From: DATGUN01 sp035301285
Lineage (GTDB): Bacteria > Bacillota > Bacilli > Bacillales > Amphibacillaceae
NCBI GenBank assembly: GCA_035301285.1
Contig: DATGUN010000088.1
Location: 1 to 64,000, forward strand
Direction of reading: 5' to 3'
Length of the DNA stretch: 64,000 bases
The notes under the pieces were generated by a model that was not told the DNA's origin, did no database searches, and saw only the letters and a list, made by a program, of their open reading frames with translations. Positions within the stretch are counted from its first letter, which is position 1, and each line of letters opens with the position of its first letter. Position numbers and translations under genes: made by a program. Below are positions 50,951 to 59,162 of this stretch, piece by piece.

Positions 50951-51961
50951 ATGACAGTAAAAATAGGTATAAATGGATTTGGACGCATTGGACGAAATGT
51001 ATTCCGCAAAGCACTGGACAATGACAATGTAGAGGTTGTTGCAGTCAACGATCTGACAGATGCAGACATGCTTGCACATTTATTGAAATATGATTCAGTA
51101 CACGGAAAGTTGAAAGAAGATGTTTCCGTTAATGGATCAAACCTTGTTGTTGGCGGAAAAGAAATCAAAGTTCTATCTGAGCGTGACCCTGCAGATCTTG
51201 GGTGGAAAGACCTTGGTGTAGAGATTGTCATCGAATCAACCGGTCGTTTCACGAACCGCAAAGATGCACAAAAGCATCTTGATGCAGGTGCTAAAAAAGT
51301 TATCATTTCCGCCCCTGCCAAAGAAGAAGATTTAACAATGGTACTCGGTGTGAACGAAAAAGATTATGATCCAGCTAAGCATCATATTGTTTCTAACGCA
51401 TCATGTACGACAAACTGTATCGCACCGATGGCAAAAGTATTGCATGATGCATTTGGCCTTAAACGCGGATTGATGACAACCGTACACTCTTACACAAATG
51501 ACCAACAAATTCTGGACTTGCCGCATAAAGACTATCGACGTGCGCGTGCAGCTGCGACGAACATCATTCCGACATCGACAGGTGCTGCAAAAGTAGTCGG
51601 TAAAGTCCTTCCTGATTTGGATGGCAAGTTAAATGGTATGGCTGTTCGTGTACCGACTCCAGATGGTTCATTGACCGATTTGGTTGCAGAACTTGATAAA
51701 GACGTGACAGCTGAAGAAGTTAACCAAGCATTTAAAGATGCTGCTGAAAAAGGTGAGTTGAAAGGCATTGTTGAATATTCAGAAGAACCGCTTGTATCAT
51801 CTGATATCGTCGATAATTCGCATTCAACCATCTTTGATAGTTTATCGACAATGATATTGGATGGCAACATGGTGAAAACTGTCGCATGGTACGATAATGA
51901 AATGGGTTATTCCAGTCGCTGTGTCGATATGGCAGAGTATTTAAGTGAACAAGGACTATAA
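50951..51961 (+). CDS. gapA: glyceraldehyde-3-phosphate dehydrogenase (glycolytic)
   Basis: GapA oxidises glyceraldehyde 3-phosphate to 1,3-bisphosphoglycerate with NAD. The 336 residues begin with the NAD fold GINGFGRIGRNVF. The catalytic Cys152 lies in SNASCTTNCIAP and the base His follows in TTVHSYTNDQ. The ribosome binding site is AGGAGG. An intrinsic hairpin at 51977-52014 after the stop likely protects or terminates the abundant cggR-gapA message, as gapA is more strongly expressed than the rest in B. subtilis. Confidence 0.98.
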   Translation: MTVKIGINGFGRIGRNVFRKALDNDNVEVVAVNDLTDADMLAHLLKYDSVHGKLKEDVSVNGSNLVVGGKEIKVLSERDPADLGWKDLGVEIVIESTGRFTNRKDAQKHLDAGAKKVIISAPAKEEDLTMVLGVNEKDYDPAKHHIVSNASCTTNCIAPMAKVLHDAFGLKRGLMTTVHSYTNDQQILDLPHKDYRRARAAATNIIPTSTGAAKVVGKVLPDLDGKLNGMAVRVPTPDGSLTDLVAELDKDVTAEEVNQAFKDAAEKGELKGIVEYSEEPLVSSDIVDNSHSTIFDSLSTMILDGNMVKTVAWYDNEMGYSSRCVDMAEYLSEQGL

Positions 51962-51976
51962 AAGGAATGTGTGAAG

Positions 51977-52014
51977 GAGGGAAGGAGCCGAATCCTTCCC
52001 TCTTTTCTCTTTTT
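51977..52014 (+). terminator. gapA-pgk intergenic terminator
   Basis: GAGGGAAGGA and TCCTTCCCTC form a ten-base stem with a six-base loop and a T-rich tail. A TATAAT at 52058-52063 downstream may give pgk its own promoter, though a -35 is not clear. Confidence 0.88.
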
Positions 52015-52116
52015 GATTTTTAATATCTGTTTACTCGAAAACAATTTTTGGGTAACGTATAATAGATTTGATAAGGGAATACATAATAAAGGTTAATAAA
52101 GGAGGTTATGTGCGAT

Positions 52117-53298
52117 ATGAACAAACAAACATTACATGATTTAGATGTGCAAGGTAAACGTGTTTTTTGCCGCGTGGATTTTAACGTTCCGATGGAAGAC
52201 CGTGTCGTCATTGATGACACGCGAATCAGAGCCGCGATACCAACCATTGAATTTCTTTCAACCCAAGGGGCAATCGTTATATTGGCCAGCCACTTGGGAC
52301 GTCCAAAGGGCCAGGTGGCAGAAGAACTGCGTCTTGATCCTGTTGCCTCACGCCTAAGTGATCTACTTGGAAAAAACGTCCTTAAAACGGATAGTGTTTA
52401 TGGCGAAGAAGTTGATACAGCACTTTCATCAATGACTGAAGGGGATATCTTGCTTCTTGAAAATGTCCGGTTTGAGCCGGGTGAAGAAAAAAATGATCCG
52501 GAATTATCCAAACAATTTGCACGGATGGCAGATGTTTATGTGAATGATGCGTTTGGGGCAGCACACCGTGCACATGCATCAACGACCGGTGTGGCAAAAT
52601 GGCTCCCTTCAGCTGCCGGATTTTTGATGGAGAAAGAATTGAATGTCCTATCAAAAGCTTTAGAAGACCCCGATCGACCATTTACAGCCATTATCGGTGG
52701 AGCAAAAGTGAAAGATAAAATTGATGTCATCGACCATTTGTTGGATAAAGTCGATCATCTTCTTATTGGAGGTGGATTGGCTTATACATTTGTGAAAGCA
52801 AAAGGGTATGAAATCGGGAAATCATTATTGGAAGAAGATAAATTGGAGCTTGCAAAATCATTCATGGAAAAGGCTGTAACGAATAACGTCAATCTCCAAT
52901 TGCCGATTGATGTTGTCGTGGCTGATGATTTTTCCGATGAAGCAGATACAAAAATTGTTCCAATCGACCAAATTCCTTCTGATTGGGAAGCGTTGGACAT
53001 TGGTCCGGAAACACGCAACAATTATGAAAAAATAGTGAGCGAATCGAAACTTACCATCTGGAATGGACCGATGGGCGTGTTTGAAATGAACCCATTTGCA
53101 GGGGGAACAAGAGCTGTGGCCAAAGCACTAGCTGATGCGGATGGATTTACCATTATTGGTGGAGGTGATTCCGCCAGTGCGGTTGAACAATTTGGTTTTG
53201 CAGATGATATGGATCATGTTTCGACAGGGGGCGGTGCATCGCTTGAATTTATGGAAGGAAAAGTACTGCCTGGAGTCGACGCTTTAGCAGATAAATAA
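52117..53298 (+). CDS. pgk: phosphoglycerate kinase
   Basis: Pgk makes ATP and 3-phosphoglycerate. The 393 residues carry the signature RVDFNVPM near residue 20, substrate-binding RRAHAS-type AAHRAHASTTG near 155, and the nucleotide loop GGGDSASAVEQFG near 350. I chose ATG 52117, 11 bases behind GGAGG; ATG 52108 is only two bases from the same site. It follows gapA after 155 bases with a terminator between, and is followed by tpiA. Confidence 0.97.
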   Translation: MNKQTLHDLDVQGKRVFCRVDFNVPMEDRVVIDDTRIRAAIPTIEFLSTQGAIVILASHLGRPKGQVAEELRLDPVASRLSDLLGKNVLKTDSVYGEEVDTALSSMTEGDILLLENVRFEPGEEKNDPELSKQFARMADVYVNDAFGAAHRAHASTTGVAKWLPSAAGFLMEKELNVLSKALEDPDRPFTAIIGGAKVKDKIDVIDHLLDKVDHLLIGGGLAYTFVKAKGYEIGKSLLEEDKLELAKSFMEKAVTNNVNLQLPIDVVVADDFSDEADTKIVPIDQIPSDWEALDIGPETRNNYEKIVSESKLTIWNGPMGVFEMNPFAGGTRAVAKALADADGFTIIGGGDSASAVEQFGFADDMDHVSTGGGASLEFMEGKVLPGVDALADK

Positions 53299-53321
53299 AT
53301 GAGATGATGGGAGTTGTTTGC

Positions 53322-54080
53322 ATGCGAAAGAACGTTATTGCCGGAAATTGGAAAATGAATAAAACATTGAAAGAGGCTGTTGCCTTTGTTGATGAAACAT
53401 CCAAAAAAGTGCCATCCGAAGATAATGTGGAAACGATTGTTTGTGCACCATTTCCTTTTCTTCACACACTTGTGGAAGGTGCGAAAGGTTCAAGTTTAAA
53501 AATAGGCGCACAAACCATGCACTATGAAGAAAACGGGGCATATACAGGTGAAGTCAGTCCTCTTATGCTGCAAGAAATAGGTGTTACACATGTTGTTATC
53601 GGTCATTCAGAACGCAGGCAATATTATAATGAAACAGATGATTCGGTGAACAAAAAAGTACATGCTGCTTTTTCGCATGGGTTGACTCCTATTGTATGTG
53701 TAGGGGAAACTTTGGAACAACGTGAAGCAAATGAAACTATGACACTTGTTGAAAAACAGGTTGAAACGGCATTGTCGGGTTTATCCAACGAACAAGTTGC
53801 ACGTGTCATCATTGCTTATGAACCGATTTGGGCCATTGGCACAGGTAAAACGGCGACGAGTGATGAAGCGAATGATGTATGTACACATATACGCCATGTT
53901 GTAAAAGAAATGACATCCAATCAGGTCGCAAGTGACGTCAGGATTCAATATGGTGGCAGTGTCAAACCTGCAAATGTCGATGACTTGCTTGGGAAATCAG
54001 ATATTGACGGCGCGCTTGTCGGTGGTGCGAGTTTGGAAGAAGATTCTTTTCTTCAGTTAGCTGAGGCGGGTAAAAAATGA
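53322..54080 (+). CDS. tpiA: triosephosphate isomerase
   Basis: TpiA interconverts dihydroxyacetone phosphate and glyceraldehyde 3-phosphate. The 252 residues begin MRKNVIAGNWKMNK with the substrate lysine. His lies in VIGHSERR and the catalytic Glu in AYEPIWAIGTGKTA. ATG 53322 is behind GATGGGAG; the frame from 53304 starts before it. The stop overlaps the gpmI start by four bases (ATGA), indicating coupled translation. Confidence 0.97.
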   Translation: MRKNVIAGNWKMNKTLKEAVAFVDETSKKVPSEDNVETIVCAPFPFLHTLVEGAKGSSLKIGAQTMHYEENGAYTGEVSPLMLQEIGVTHVVIGHSERRQYYNETDDSVNKKVHAAFSHGLTPIVCVGETLEQREANETMTLVEKQVETALSGLSNEQVARVIIAYEPIWAIGTGKTATSDEANDVCTHIRHVVKEMTSNQVASDVRIQYGGSVKPANVDDLLGKSDIDGALVGGASLEEDSFLQLAEAGKK

Positions 54081-55609
54081 AGACCCCTTTAGGAGCGATC
54101 ATTATTTTGGATGGTTTCGGCTGGCGTGAAGAAGCAAAAGGCAATGCCGTCAAACAAGCACGTAAGCCTCATTTCGATCGATTGTGGGATGCATACCCAC
54201 ATAATCAACTACAGGCAAGTGGTGAAGCGGTCGGACTTCCCGAAGGACAAATGGGAAATTCCGAAGTGGGTCATTTAAATATTGGTGCCGGACGTATTGT
54301 TTATCAAAGTTTGACACGTATCAATAAATCAATTGAAGATGGATCGTTTTTTGATATTGAAGCATTTACGGATGCGATGGAACAGGCTAAAACAAACCGA
54401 AAAGCCCTTCATATTTTCGGTTTGTTGTCTGATGGTGGCGTCCATAGTCATATCGACCACTTATTTGCTTTGTTGAAACTTGCAAAAGAACGGCAACTTG
54501 ACAAGGTGTATGTCCATGCATTTTTGGATGGACGTGATGTTGGACAACAATCCGCTGGTCAATATGTAGAACAACTAAAAGAAAAAATGGACGTGTATGG
54601 TGTCGGGGAACTTGCAACCATCTCCGGTCGTTATTATGCCATGGATCGTGATAATCGCTGGGACAGGGAGAAGAAAGTATACGACGCCATCGTATATGGA
54701 AAAGGTCCAAAAGCGAATGATCCGGCGGATGTTATCAAGGACTCCTATGAACAAAATGTCTTTGATGAGTTTATGATACCGACCGTTATGACAGATGATA
54801 ATGACAATCCCGTCGGCAAAGTTGAAGATGGGGACTCGATTATATTTTATAATTTTAGGCCAGACCGCGCCATCCAGATTTCGAGAGCATTTACCGAACG
54901 AGATTTCAAGGAATTTGATAGAGGAAAACAACCTCCTGAAAATGTCCACTTCGTCATGATGACGAAATACAGTGATATGATAACGGGAGATGTCGCGTTT
55001 AAACCAGTCGATTTGAATAATACAATCGGAGAAGTCATTTCCAAACAAAACATGAAGCAATTACGGATAGCAGAAACTGAAAAATATCCTCATGTCACTT
55101 ATTTCATGAGTGGTGGGCGTAATGAAGAATTTCCGGGTGAAAAACGCATTTTAATCGATTCACCTAGTGTTGCCACATATGATCTGAAACCGGAAATGAG
55201 TGTATATGAAGTGACCGATGCATTACTGGACGAACTTGACGAACAGCGGGAGAATGCTGTTATCCTTAACTTTGCCAACCCAGATATGGTTGGTCACTCC
55301 GGTATGCTGGAACCGACTGTTAAGGCCATTGAAGCAGTTGATGAATGTTTGGGGAAAGTCGTCGATAAAATCACGGAACTTGGTGGATATGCTGTTATTT
55401 TTGCAGATCATGGTAATTCAGATGAAGTGGTGACTTTGGAAGGGAAACCGATGACCGCCCATACAACCAGTCCTGTGCCGGTAATTGTCACCAAAAAGGG
55501 TGTGCAGCTCAGGGATGGCGGTATATTAGCTGATGTAGCACCGACATTGCTTGATTTACTGGATGTGGAAAAACCTGATGAAATGACAGGTTCATCATTA
55601 ATAAAATAA
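54077..55609 (+). CDS. gpmI: cofactor-independent phosphoglycerate mutase
   Basis: GpmI is the manganese-dependent, cofactor-independent mutase of Bacillus. The 510 residues have metal ligand Asp12 (IILDGFGW), the phosphoserine nucleophile Ser62 (MGNSEVGHLNIGAGR), and the second metal site with FADHGNSDEV near residue 440. The window ends with a manganese-type transporter; the enzyme's known need for Mn makes that pairing of interest, though they are not cotranscribed. Confidence 0.97.
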   Translation: MKTPLGAIIILDGFGWREEAKGNAVKQARKPHFDRLWDAYPHNQLQASGEAVGLPEGQMGNSEVGHLNIGAGRIVYQSLTRINKSIEDGSFFDIEAFTDAMEQAKTNRKALHIFGLLSDGGVHSHIDHLFALLKLAKERQLDKVYVHAFLDGRDVGQQSAGQYVEQLKEKMDVYGVGELATISGRYYAMDRDNRWDREKKVYDAIVYGKGPKANDPADVIKDSYEQNVFDEFMIPTVMTDDNDNPVGKVEDGDSIIFYNFRPDRAIQISRAFTERDFKEFDRGKQPPENVHFVMMTKYSDMITGDVAFKPVDLNNTIGEVISKQNMKQLRIAETEKYPHVTYFMSGGRNEEFPGEKRILIDSPSVATYDLKPEMSVYEVTDALLDELDEQRENAVILNFANPDMVGHSGMLEPTVKAIEAVDECLGKVVDKITELGGYAVIFADHGNSDEVVTLEGKPMTAHTTSPVPVIVTKKGVQLRDGGILADVAPTLLDLLDVEKPDEMTGSSLIK

Positions 55610-55636
55610 TTCATGAGAAAAAGGAGCGTTTTTAAT

Positions 55637-56923
55637 ATGCCATATATTACAGATGTGTATGCACGAGAAGTCTTGGATTCACGGGGAAATCCGACAGTTG
55701 AAGTTGAAGTATTTACGGAATCGGGTGCCTTTGGTGCTGCTCTGGTACCCAGTGGTGCCTCGACTGGTGAATATGAAGCAGTCGAATTACGTGATGGAGA
55801 TAAGTCGCGTTACTTAGGTAAAGGTGTACAGAAAGCAGTTGGGAATGTTAATGAGCTCATCGCACCAGAAATCATCGGAATGGATGTGACGAGACAAAAT
55901 ATTATCGACACAATCATGATTGAGCTTGATGGCACAGAAAACAAAGGGAATCTCGGTGCAAATGCCATTTTAGGTGTTTCCATGGCGGTTGCCCACGCAG
56001 CAGCAAGCTATTTGGAATTACCGCTATATAATTATTTGGGTGGATTCAATGCTAAAACATTGCCAACGCCCATGATGAATATATTAAATGGCGGTGAACA
56101 TGCTGATAACAATGTAGACATTCAAGAATTTATGATTATGCCAGTAGCTGCACCATCATTTCAGGAAGCGTTGCGTACGGGCGCTGAAATTTTCCATTCA
56201 CTAAAGAATGTATTGAAAGAAAAAGGATACAACACGTCAGTCGGTGATGAAGGCGGATTTGCGCCGAATCTAAAATCAAATGAAGAAGCATTGGAAACCA
56301 TTGTTGAAGCTATTGAAGCTGCTGGATATAAAGCAGGCGAAGAAGTGAAATTGGCTATGGACGTCGCGGCTTCTGAAATCTATTCAGATGGTGCTTATCA
56401 ACTGAAGGGTGAAGGTGTCGTCCGGTCATCTAAAGAAATGGTTGATTGGTATGAAGACATGATTCAAAAATATCCAATCATTTCTATTGAAGATGGTCTT
56501 GATGAAGATGATTGGGAAGGTACTAAAATGTTGACCGATCGTATTGGTGATCAAGTTCAATTAGTCGGTGATGACTTGTTCGTAACGAATACAAAAAAAC
56601 TTGCCCGTGGCATTTCGGAGGGAATCGGGAACTCCATTTTAATCAAGGTTAATCAAATCGGCACATTGACTGAAACCTTTGAAGCCATTGAAATGGCTAA
56701 AAAGGCTGGATACACAGCAATCATTTCGCATCGTTCGGGTGAAACGGAAGATGCAACAATTGCGGATATTGCTGTTGCTACCAATGCTGGACAGATAAAA
56801 ACAGGTGCACCGTCCCGGACGGATCGTGTTGCAAAATACAATCAACTTCTCCGTATAGAAGATGAACTTTCCGGCATGGGTGTGTATGCTGGTTCAGATG
56901 CATTTTACAATTTGGATAAGTAA
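55637..56923 (+). CDS. eno: enolase
   Basis: Enolase dehydrates 2-phosphoglycerate to phosphoenolpyruvate. The 428 residues carry the N-terminal DVYAREVLDSRGNPTVEVEV, the lid region ASTGEYEAVELRDGD, metal ligands in AMDVAASE, SIEDGLDEDDW and VGDDLFVTN, and the catalytic Lys region ILIKVNQIGT and SHRSGETED. ATG 55637 follows AAAAAGGAGCG; the frame from 55613 includes that site. It ends the glycolytic operon. Confidence 0.98.
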   Translation: MPYITDVYAREVLDSRGNPTVEVEVFTESGAFGAALVPSGASTGEYEAVELRDGDKSRYLGKGVQKAVGNVNELIAPEIIGMDVTRQNIIDTIMIELDGTENKGNLGANAILGVSMAVAHAAASYLELPLYNYLGGFNAKTLPTPMMNILNGGEHADNNVDIQEFMIMPVAAPSFQEALRTGAEIFHSLKNVLKEKGYNTSVGDEGGFAPNLKSNEEALETIVEAIEAAGYKAGEEVKLAMDVAASEIYSDGAYQLKGEGVVRSSKEMVDWYEDMIQKYPIISIEDGLDEDDWEGTKMLTDRIGDQVQLVGDDLFVTNTKKLARGISEGIGNSILIKVNQIGTLTETFEAIEMAKKAGYTAIISHRSGETEDATIADIAVATNAGQIKTGAPSRTDRVAKYNQLLRIEDELSGMGVYAGSDAFYNLDK

Positions 56924-56982
56924 GCGTTCATGATATTGGAACAGGTTATGGTTCCTTGGAAAAAATGAACCGAACCATGATG

Positions 56983-57019
56983 TGAGCGGCTTGTACCAAG
57001 TGATTGGTCGAGTCGCTCA
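56983..57019 (+). other. long hairpin after eno without a T tract
   Basis: TGAGCG-GCTTG-TACCAA pairs with TTGGT-CGAGT-CGCTCA around a short GTGA loop, with a few mismatches and G-U pairs. Since no T-run follows, it may be a stability element or a weak terminator. A second, shorter pair ATGGTTC/GAACCAT lies just upstream. Confidence 0.55.
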
Positions 57020-57145
57020 TATATTATCCTTAACAGATCTTTCAATCATAATCATCCCTGGAATCCTTAATAAGCTGATTTATGGTAAAATGGAAATAGT
57101 GTATGTTCTTTTCCAAGGCTATAAATTAAGCTAAAGGGTGTGACT

Positions 57146-57730
57146 ATGAAAAATATAGATATTATCAAAGAACGCAGGTCCATCCATACATTTCAATCCA
57201 AAGAAATCCCGATGGAAATACTGGAAAATATATTTACATATGCGTCATACGCTCCAACTCATTATATGAAAGAACCATGGGAGATAAAACTCTATCAGGG
57301 TAAAGGGAAGCATCAATTGATATCACGTATTATAGAGAGCTATCAAAGACTTGGCATGATCGCTTCCAATCAAGACAAAAAGACACTGCAAACAATTCAA
57401 TCCATATATCGCTTTTTGGATGACATTCCCCATCATGCTTTGATTTACTTTCCTCGGAATGAAAACCCTGTCCGTTATGAAGAAGACTATGCAGCAGTGT
57501 CAGCTTTTATCCAAAATGCACAATTAGCCGCTTGGGAGCATGGAGTTGGTATGCTATGGACGATTACACCGTATATGCATGATCCGTTGTTTGTCTCCAG
57601 TGTTCAGTTGAATAGCGACCATGATAAAATAGCAGCTGTCATGCAAATCGGTTATCCTAAAAAAATACCACCAGCAAAAGATCGGACCCCCATTCACGAA
57701 AAGCTTGAGATAGTCGATTCACTAGGTTGA
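57146..57730 (+). CDS. nitroreductase family protein
   Basis: The protein is an FMN-dependent nitroreductase-fold oxidoreductase of 194 residues. It shows the N-terminal phosphate-binding IKERRSIHTF, the YASYAPTHYMKEPWEIKLY segment and the C-terminal IGYPKKIPPAKDRTPI. Substrate is unknown; related enzymes reduce nitroaromatics, quinones or flavins. ATG 57146 follows AAAGGGTG; a GTG at 57140 is less well placed. It stands alone between eno and secG. Confidence 0.88.
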   Translation: MKNIDIIKERRSIHTFQSKEIPMEILENIFTYASYAPTHYMKEPWEIKLYQGKGKHQLISRIIESYQRLGMIASNQDKKTLQTIQSIYRFLDDIPHHALIYFPRNENPVRYEEDYAAVSAFIQNAQLAAWEHGVGMLWTITPYMHDPLFVSSVQLNSDHDKIAAVMQIGYPKKIPPAKDRTPIHEKLEIVDSLG

Positions 57731-58038
57731 TGATGCATATCAGCTGTTGAGATGATTGCTTTTTCGCGGGATAAAGCAGGCGGTCCATAAAATACTGACG
57801 ATAAAACCTTGTCAATCGGTTTCATTATATGCTAAAGTATTAGTAGCGATTTATCGTAGTGTAACGGGCTGTAAAATCCTTGCATCAAGAATGAAGAATG
57901 CGTCCAAAGTTCCAAGCAGAGGATTAACAGTCAGTAAAGGCCCGATTCGTTCATCTTACATTCAGTTGTCGATAAGAAGTAATACCCTATTGAATGGAGG
58001 ATCATTTTACGAGCGGTTTTAGGAGGTAGCATAAAAGT
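57731..58038 (+). promoter_or_regulatory. secG upstream region
   Basis: This 308-base gap has a candidate promoter TTGTCA (57809-57814) with TAAAGT (57833-57838), an 18-base spacer. A frame of 88 codons (57756-58022) overlaps this promoter, has no ribosome binding site and no family features, so I do not call it. Otherwise nothing is seen. Confidence 0.4.
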
Positions 58039-58269
58039 ATGGCCAACGTGATCAACATTATTCTTGTGATTGATGCAATCATCATGATTATTTTAGTTCT
58101 TCTCCAGTCAGGGAAAAGTACTGGATTATCGGGCGCCATTTCAGGTGGTGCTGAACAACTATTCGGAAAGCAAAAAGCAAGAGGTGTCGACTTTATCTTA
58201 CATCGAGGAACAGTAGTTGCAGGTGTGATATTCTTTCTTTTGGCTTTTATAAGCGGATATATTGTTTAA
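58039..58269 (+). CDS. secG: preprotein translocase subunit SecG
   Basis: SecG is the small auxiliary membrane subunit of the SecYEG channel. The 76-residue protein has two membrane helices (about residues 3-21 and 53-73) and the family segment LLQSGKSTGLSGAISGGAEQLFG between them. TAGGAGGTAG lies upstream. secG heads the secG-est-rnr cluster of B. subtilis. It complements secA in the same window. Confidence 0.94.
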   Translation: MANVINIILVIDAIIMIILVLLQSGKSTGLSGAISGGAEQLFGKQKARGVDFILHRGTVVAGVIFFLLAFISGYIV

Positions 58270-58375
58270 TGGATGTTAAACCCTTATTACCAAACGTGAT
58301 AGGGGTTTTTTATTTTGGAATCGTGATACAATAGTGTTGAATAAAGAATAGATAAAGATTCAGGAGAGATGACGA

Positions 58376-59125
58376 ATGAAAATCAAACAACCACAACCTT
58401 TTACATTTGAAGCGGGGAATCGTGCTGTGCTGCTCTTACATGGTTTTACAGGGCATACTGCCGATGTCCGTATGTTGGGAAGGTTTCTGGAGAAAAAAGG
58501 GTATACCTCACATGCTCCCATCTATCGGGGACATGGATTGCCACCGGAAGAGCTGTTAAAAGCAAATCCTGCACAATGGTGGGAAGATGTTGAACAAGCA
58601 TATAAACATTTAAAAAACCTTGGCTATGAAGAGATTGCTGTATGTGGACTATCGCTTGGCGGTGTGCTCGGTTTAAAACTGGCATATTCGGAAAAAGTAA
58701 AAGGAGTGGTTCCGATGTGCACACCGATGTTTTTTGATAATGAAACGCAACTATCACAAGGGTTTAAACGTTTCGCCACTGAATATAAGCAACTCCAGGA
58801 AAAAGAAGACCGTACAATCGAACGGGAAGTGACCACGTTGATTGATGATTCAGAAACACTTTTTGAACAGATCAGCGCGTTAATAAGAGATGTAAGTTCG
58901 CAGGTAGACACCATTTATACGCCAACATTTGTTGTTCAGGCAAGGAACGATGAAATGATCAACACAGACAGCGCCACATATATATACAATAATGTGGAAA
59001 CGGATGAGAAAAGCATCAAATGGTACGAAGAATCCACTCATGTCATTACATTGGGTAAAGAAAAAGAACAACTGCACAACGATATTTTTCAGTTTCTAGA
59101 ATCGCTTGATTGGGAAACAGAATAG
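58376..59125 (+). CDS. est: carboxylesterase Est30-type
   Basis: The product is a soluble alpha/beta-hydrolase carboxylesterase of 249 residues, like Geobacillus Est30 and B. subtilis YvaK. The oxyanion region is LLHGFTGHTADVRML (about 20-34), the catalytic Ser93 is in GLSLGGVLGL, the Asp in ARNDEMIN (near 192) and the His in STHVITLG (near 222). The natural substrate is not known. It precedes rnr as in B. subtilis. Confidence 0.93.
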   Translation: MKIKQPQPFTFEAGNRAVLLLHGFTGHTADVRMLGRFLEKKGYTSHAPIYRGHGLPPEELLKANPAQWWEDVEQAYKHLKNLGYEEIAVCGLSLGGVLGLKLAYSEKVKGVVPMCTPMFFDNETQLSQGFKRFATEYKQLQEKEDRTIEREVTTLIDDSETLFEQISALIRDVSSQVDTIYTPTFVVQARNDEMINTDSATYIYNNVETDEKSIKWYEESTHVITLGKEKEQLHNDIFQFLESLDWETE

Positions 59126-59162
59126 AGTAGGTAAAAAATATGTGAAAAGGAGCGTGATATAT

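Noticed and set aside
57756..58022. 88-codon plus-strand frame upstream of secG
   Set aside because: It has no ribosome binding site, no recognisable family features, and overlaps the likely secG promoter.
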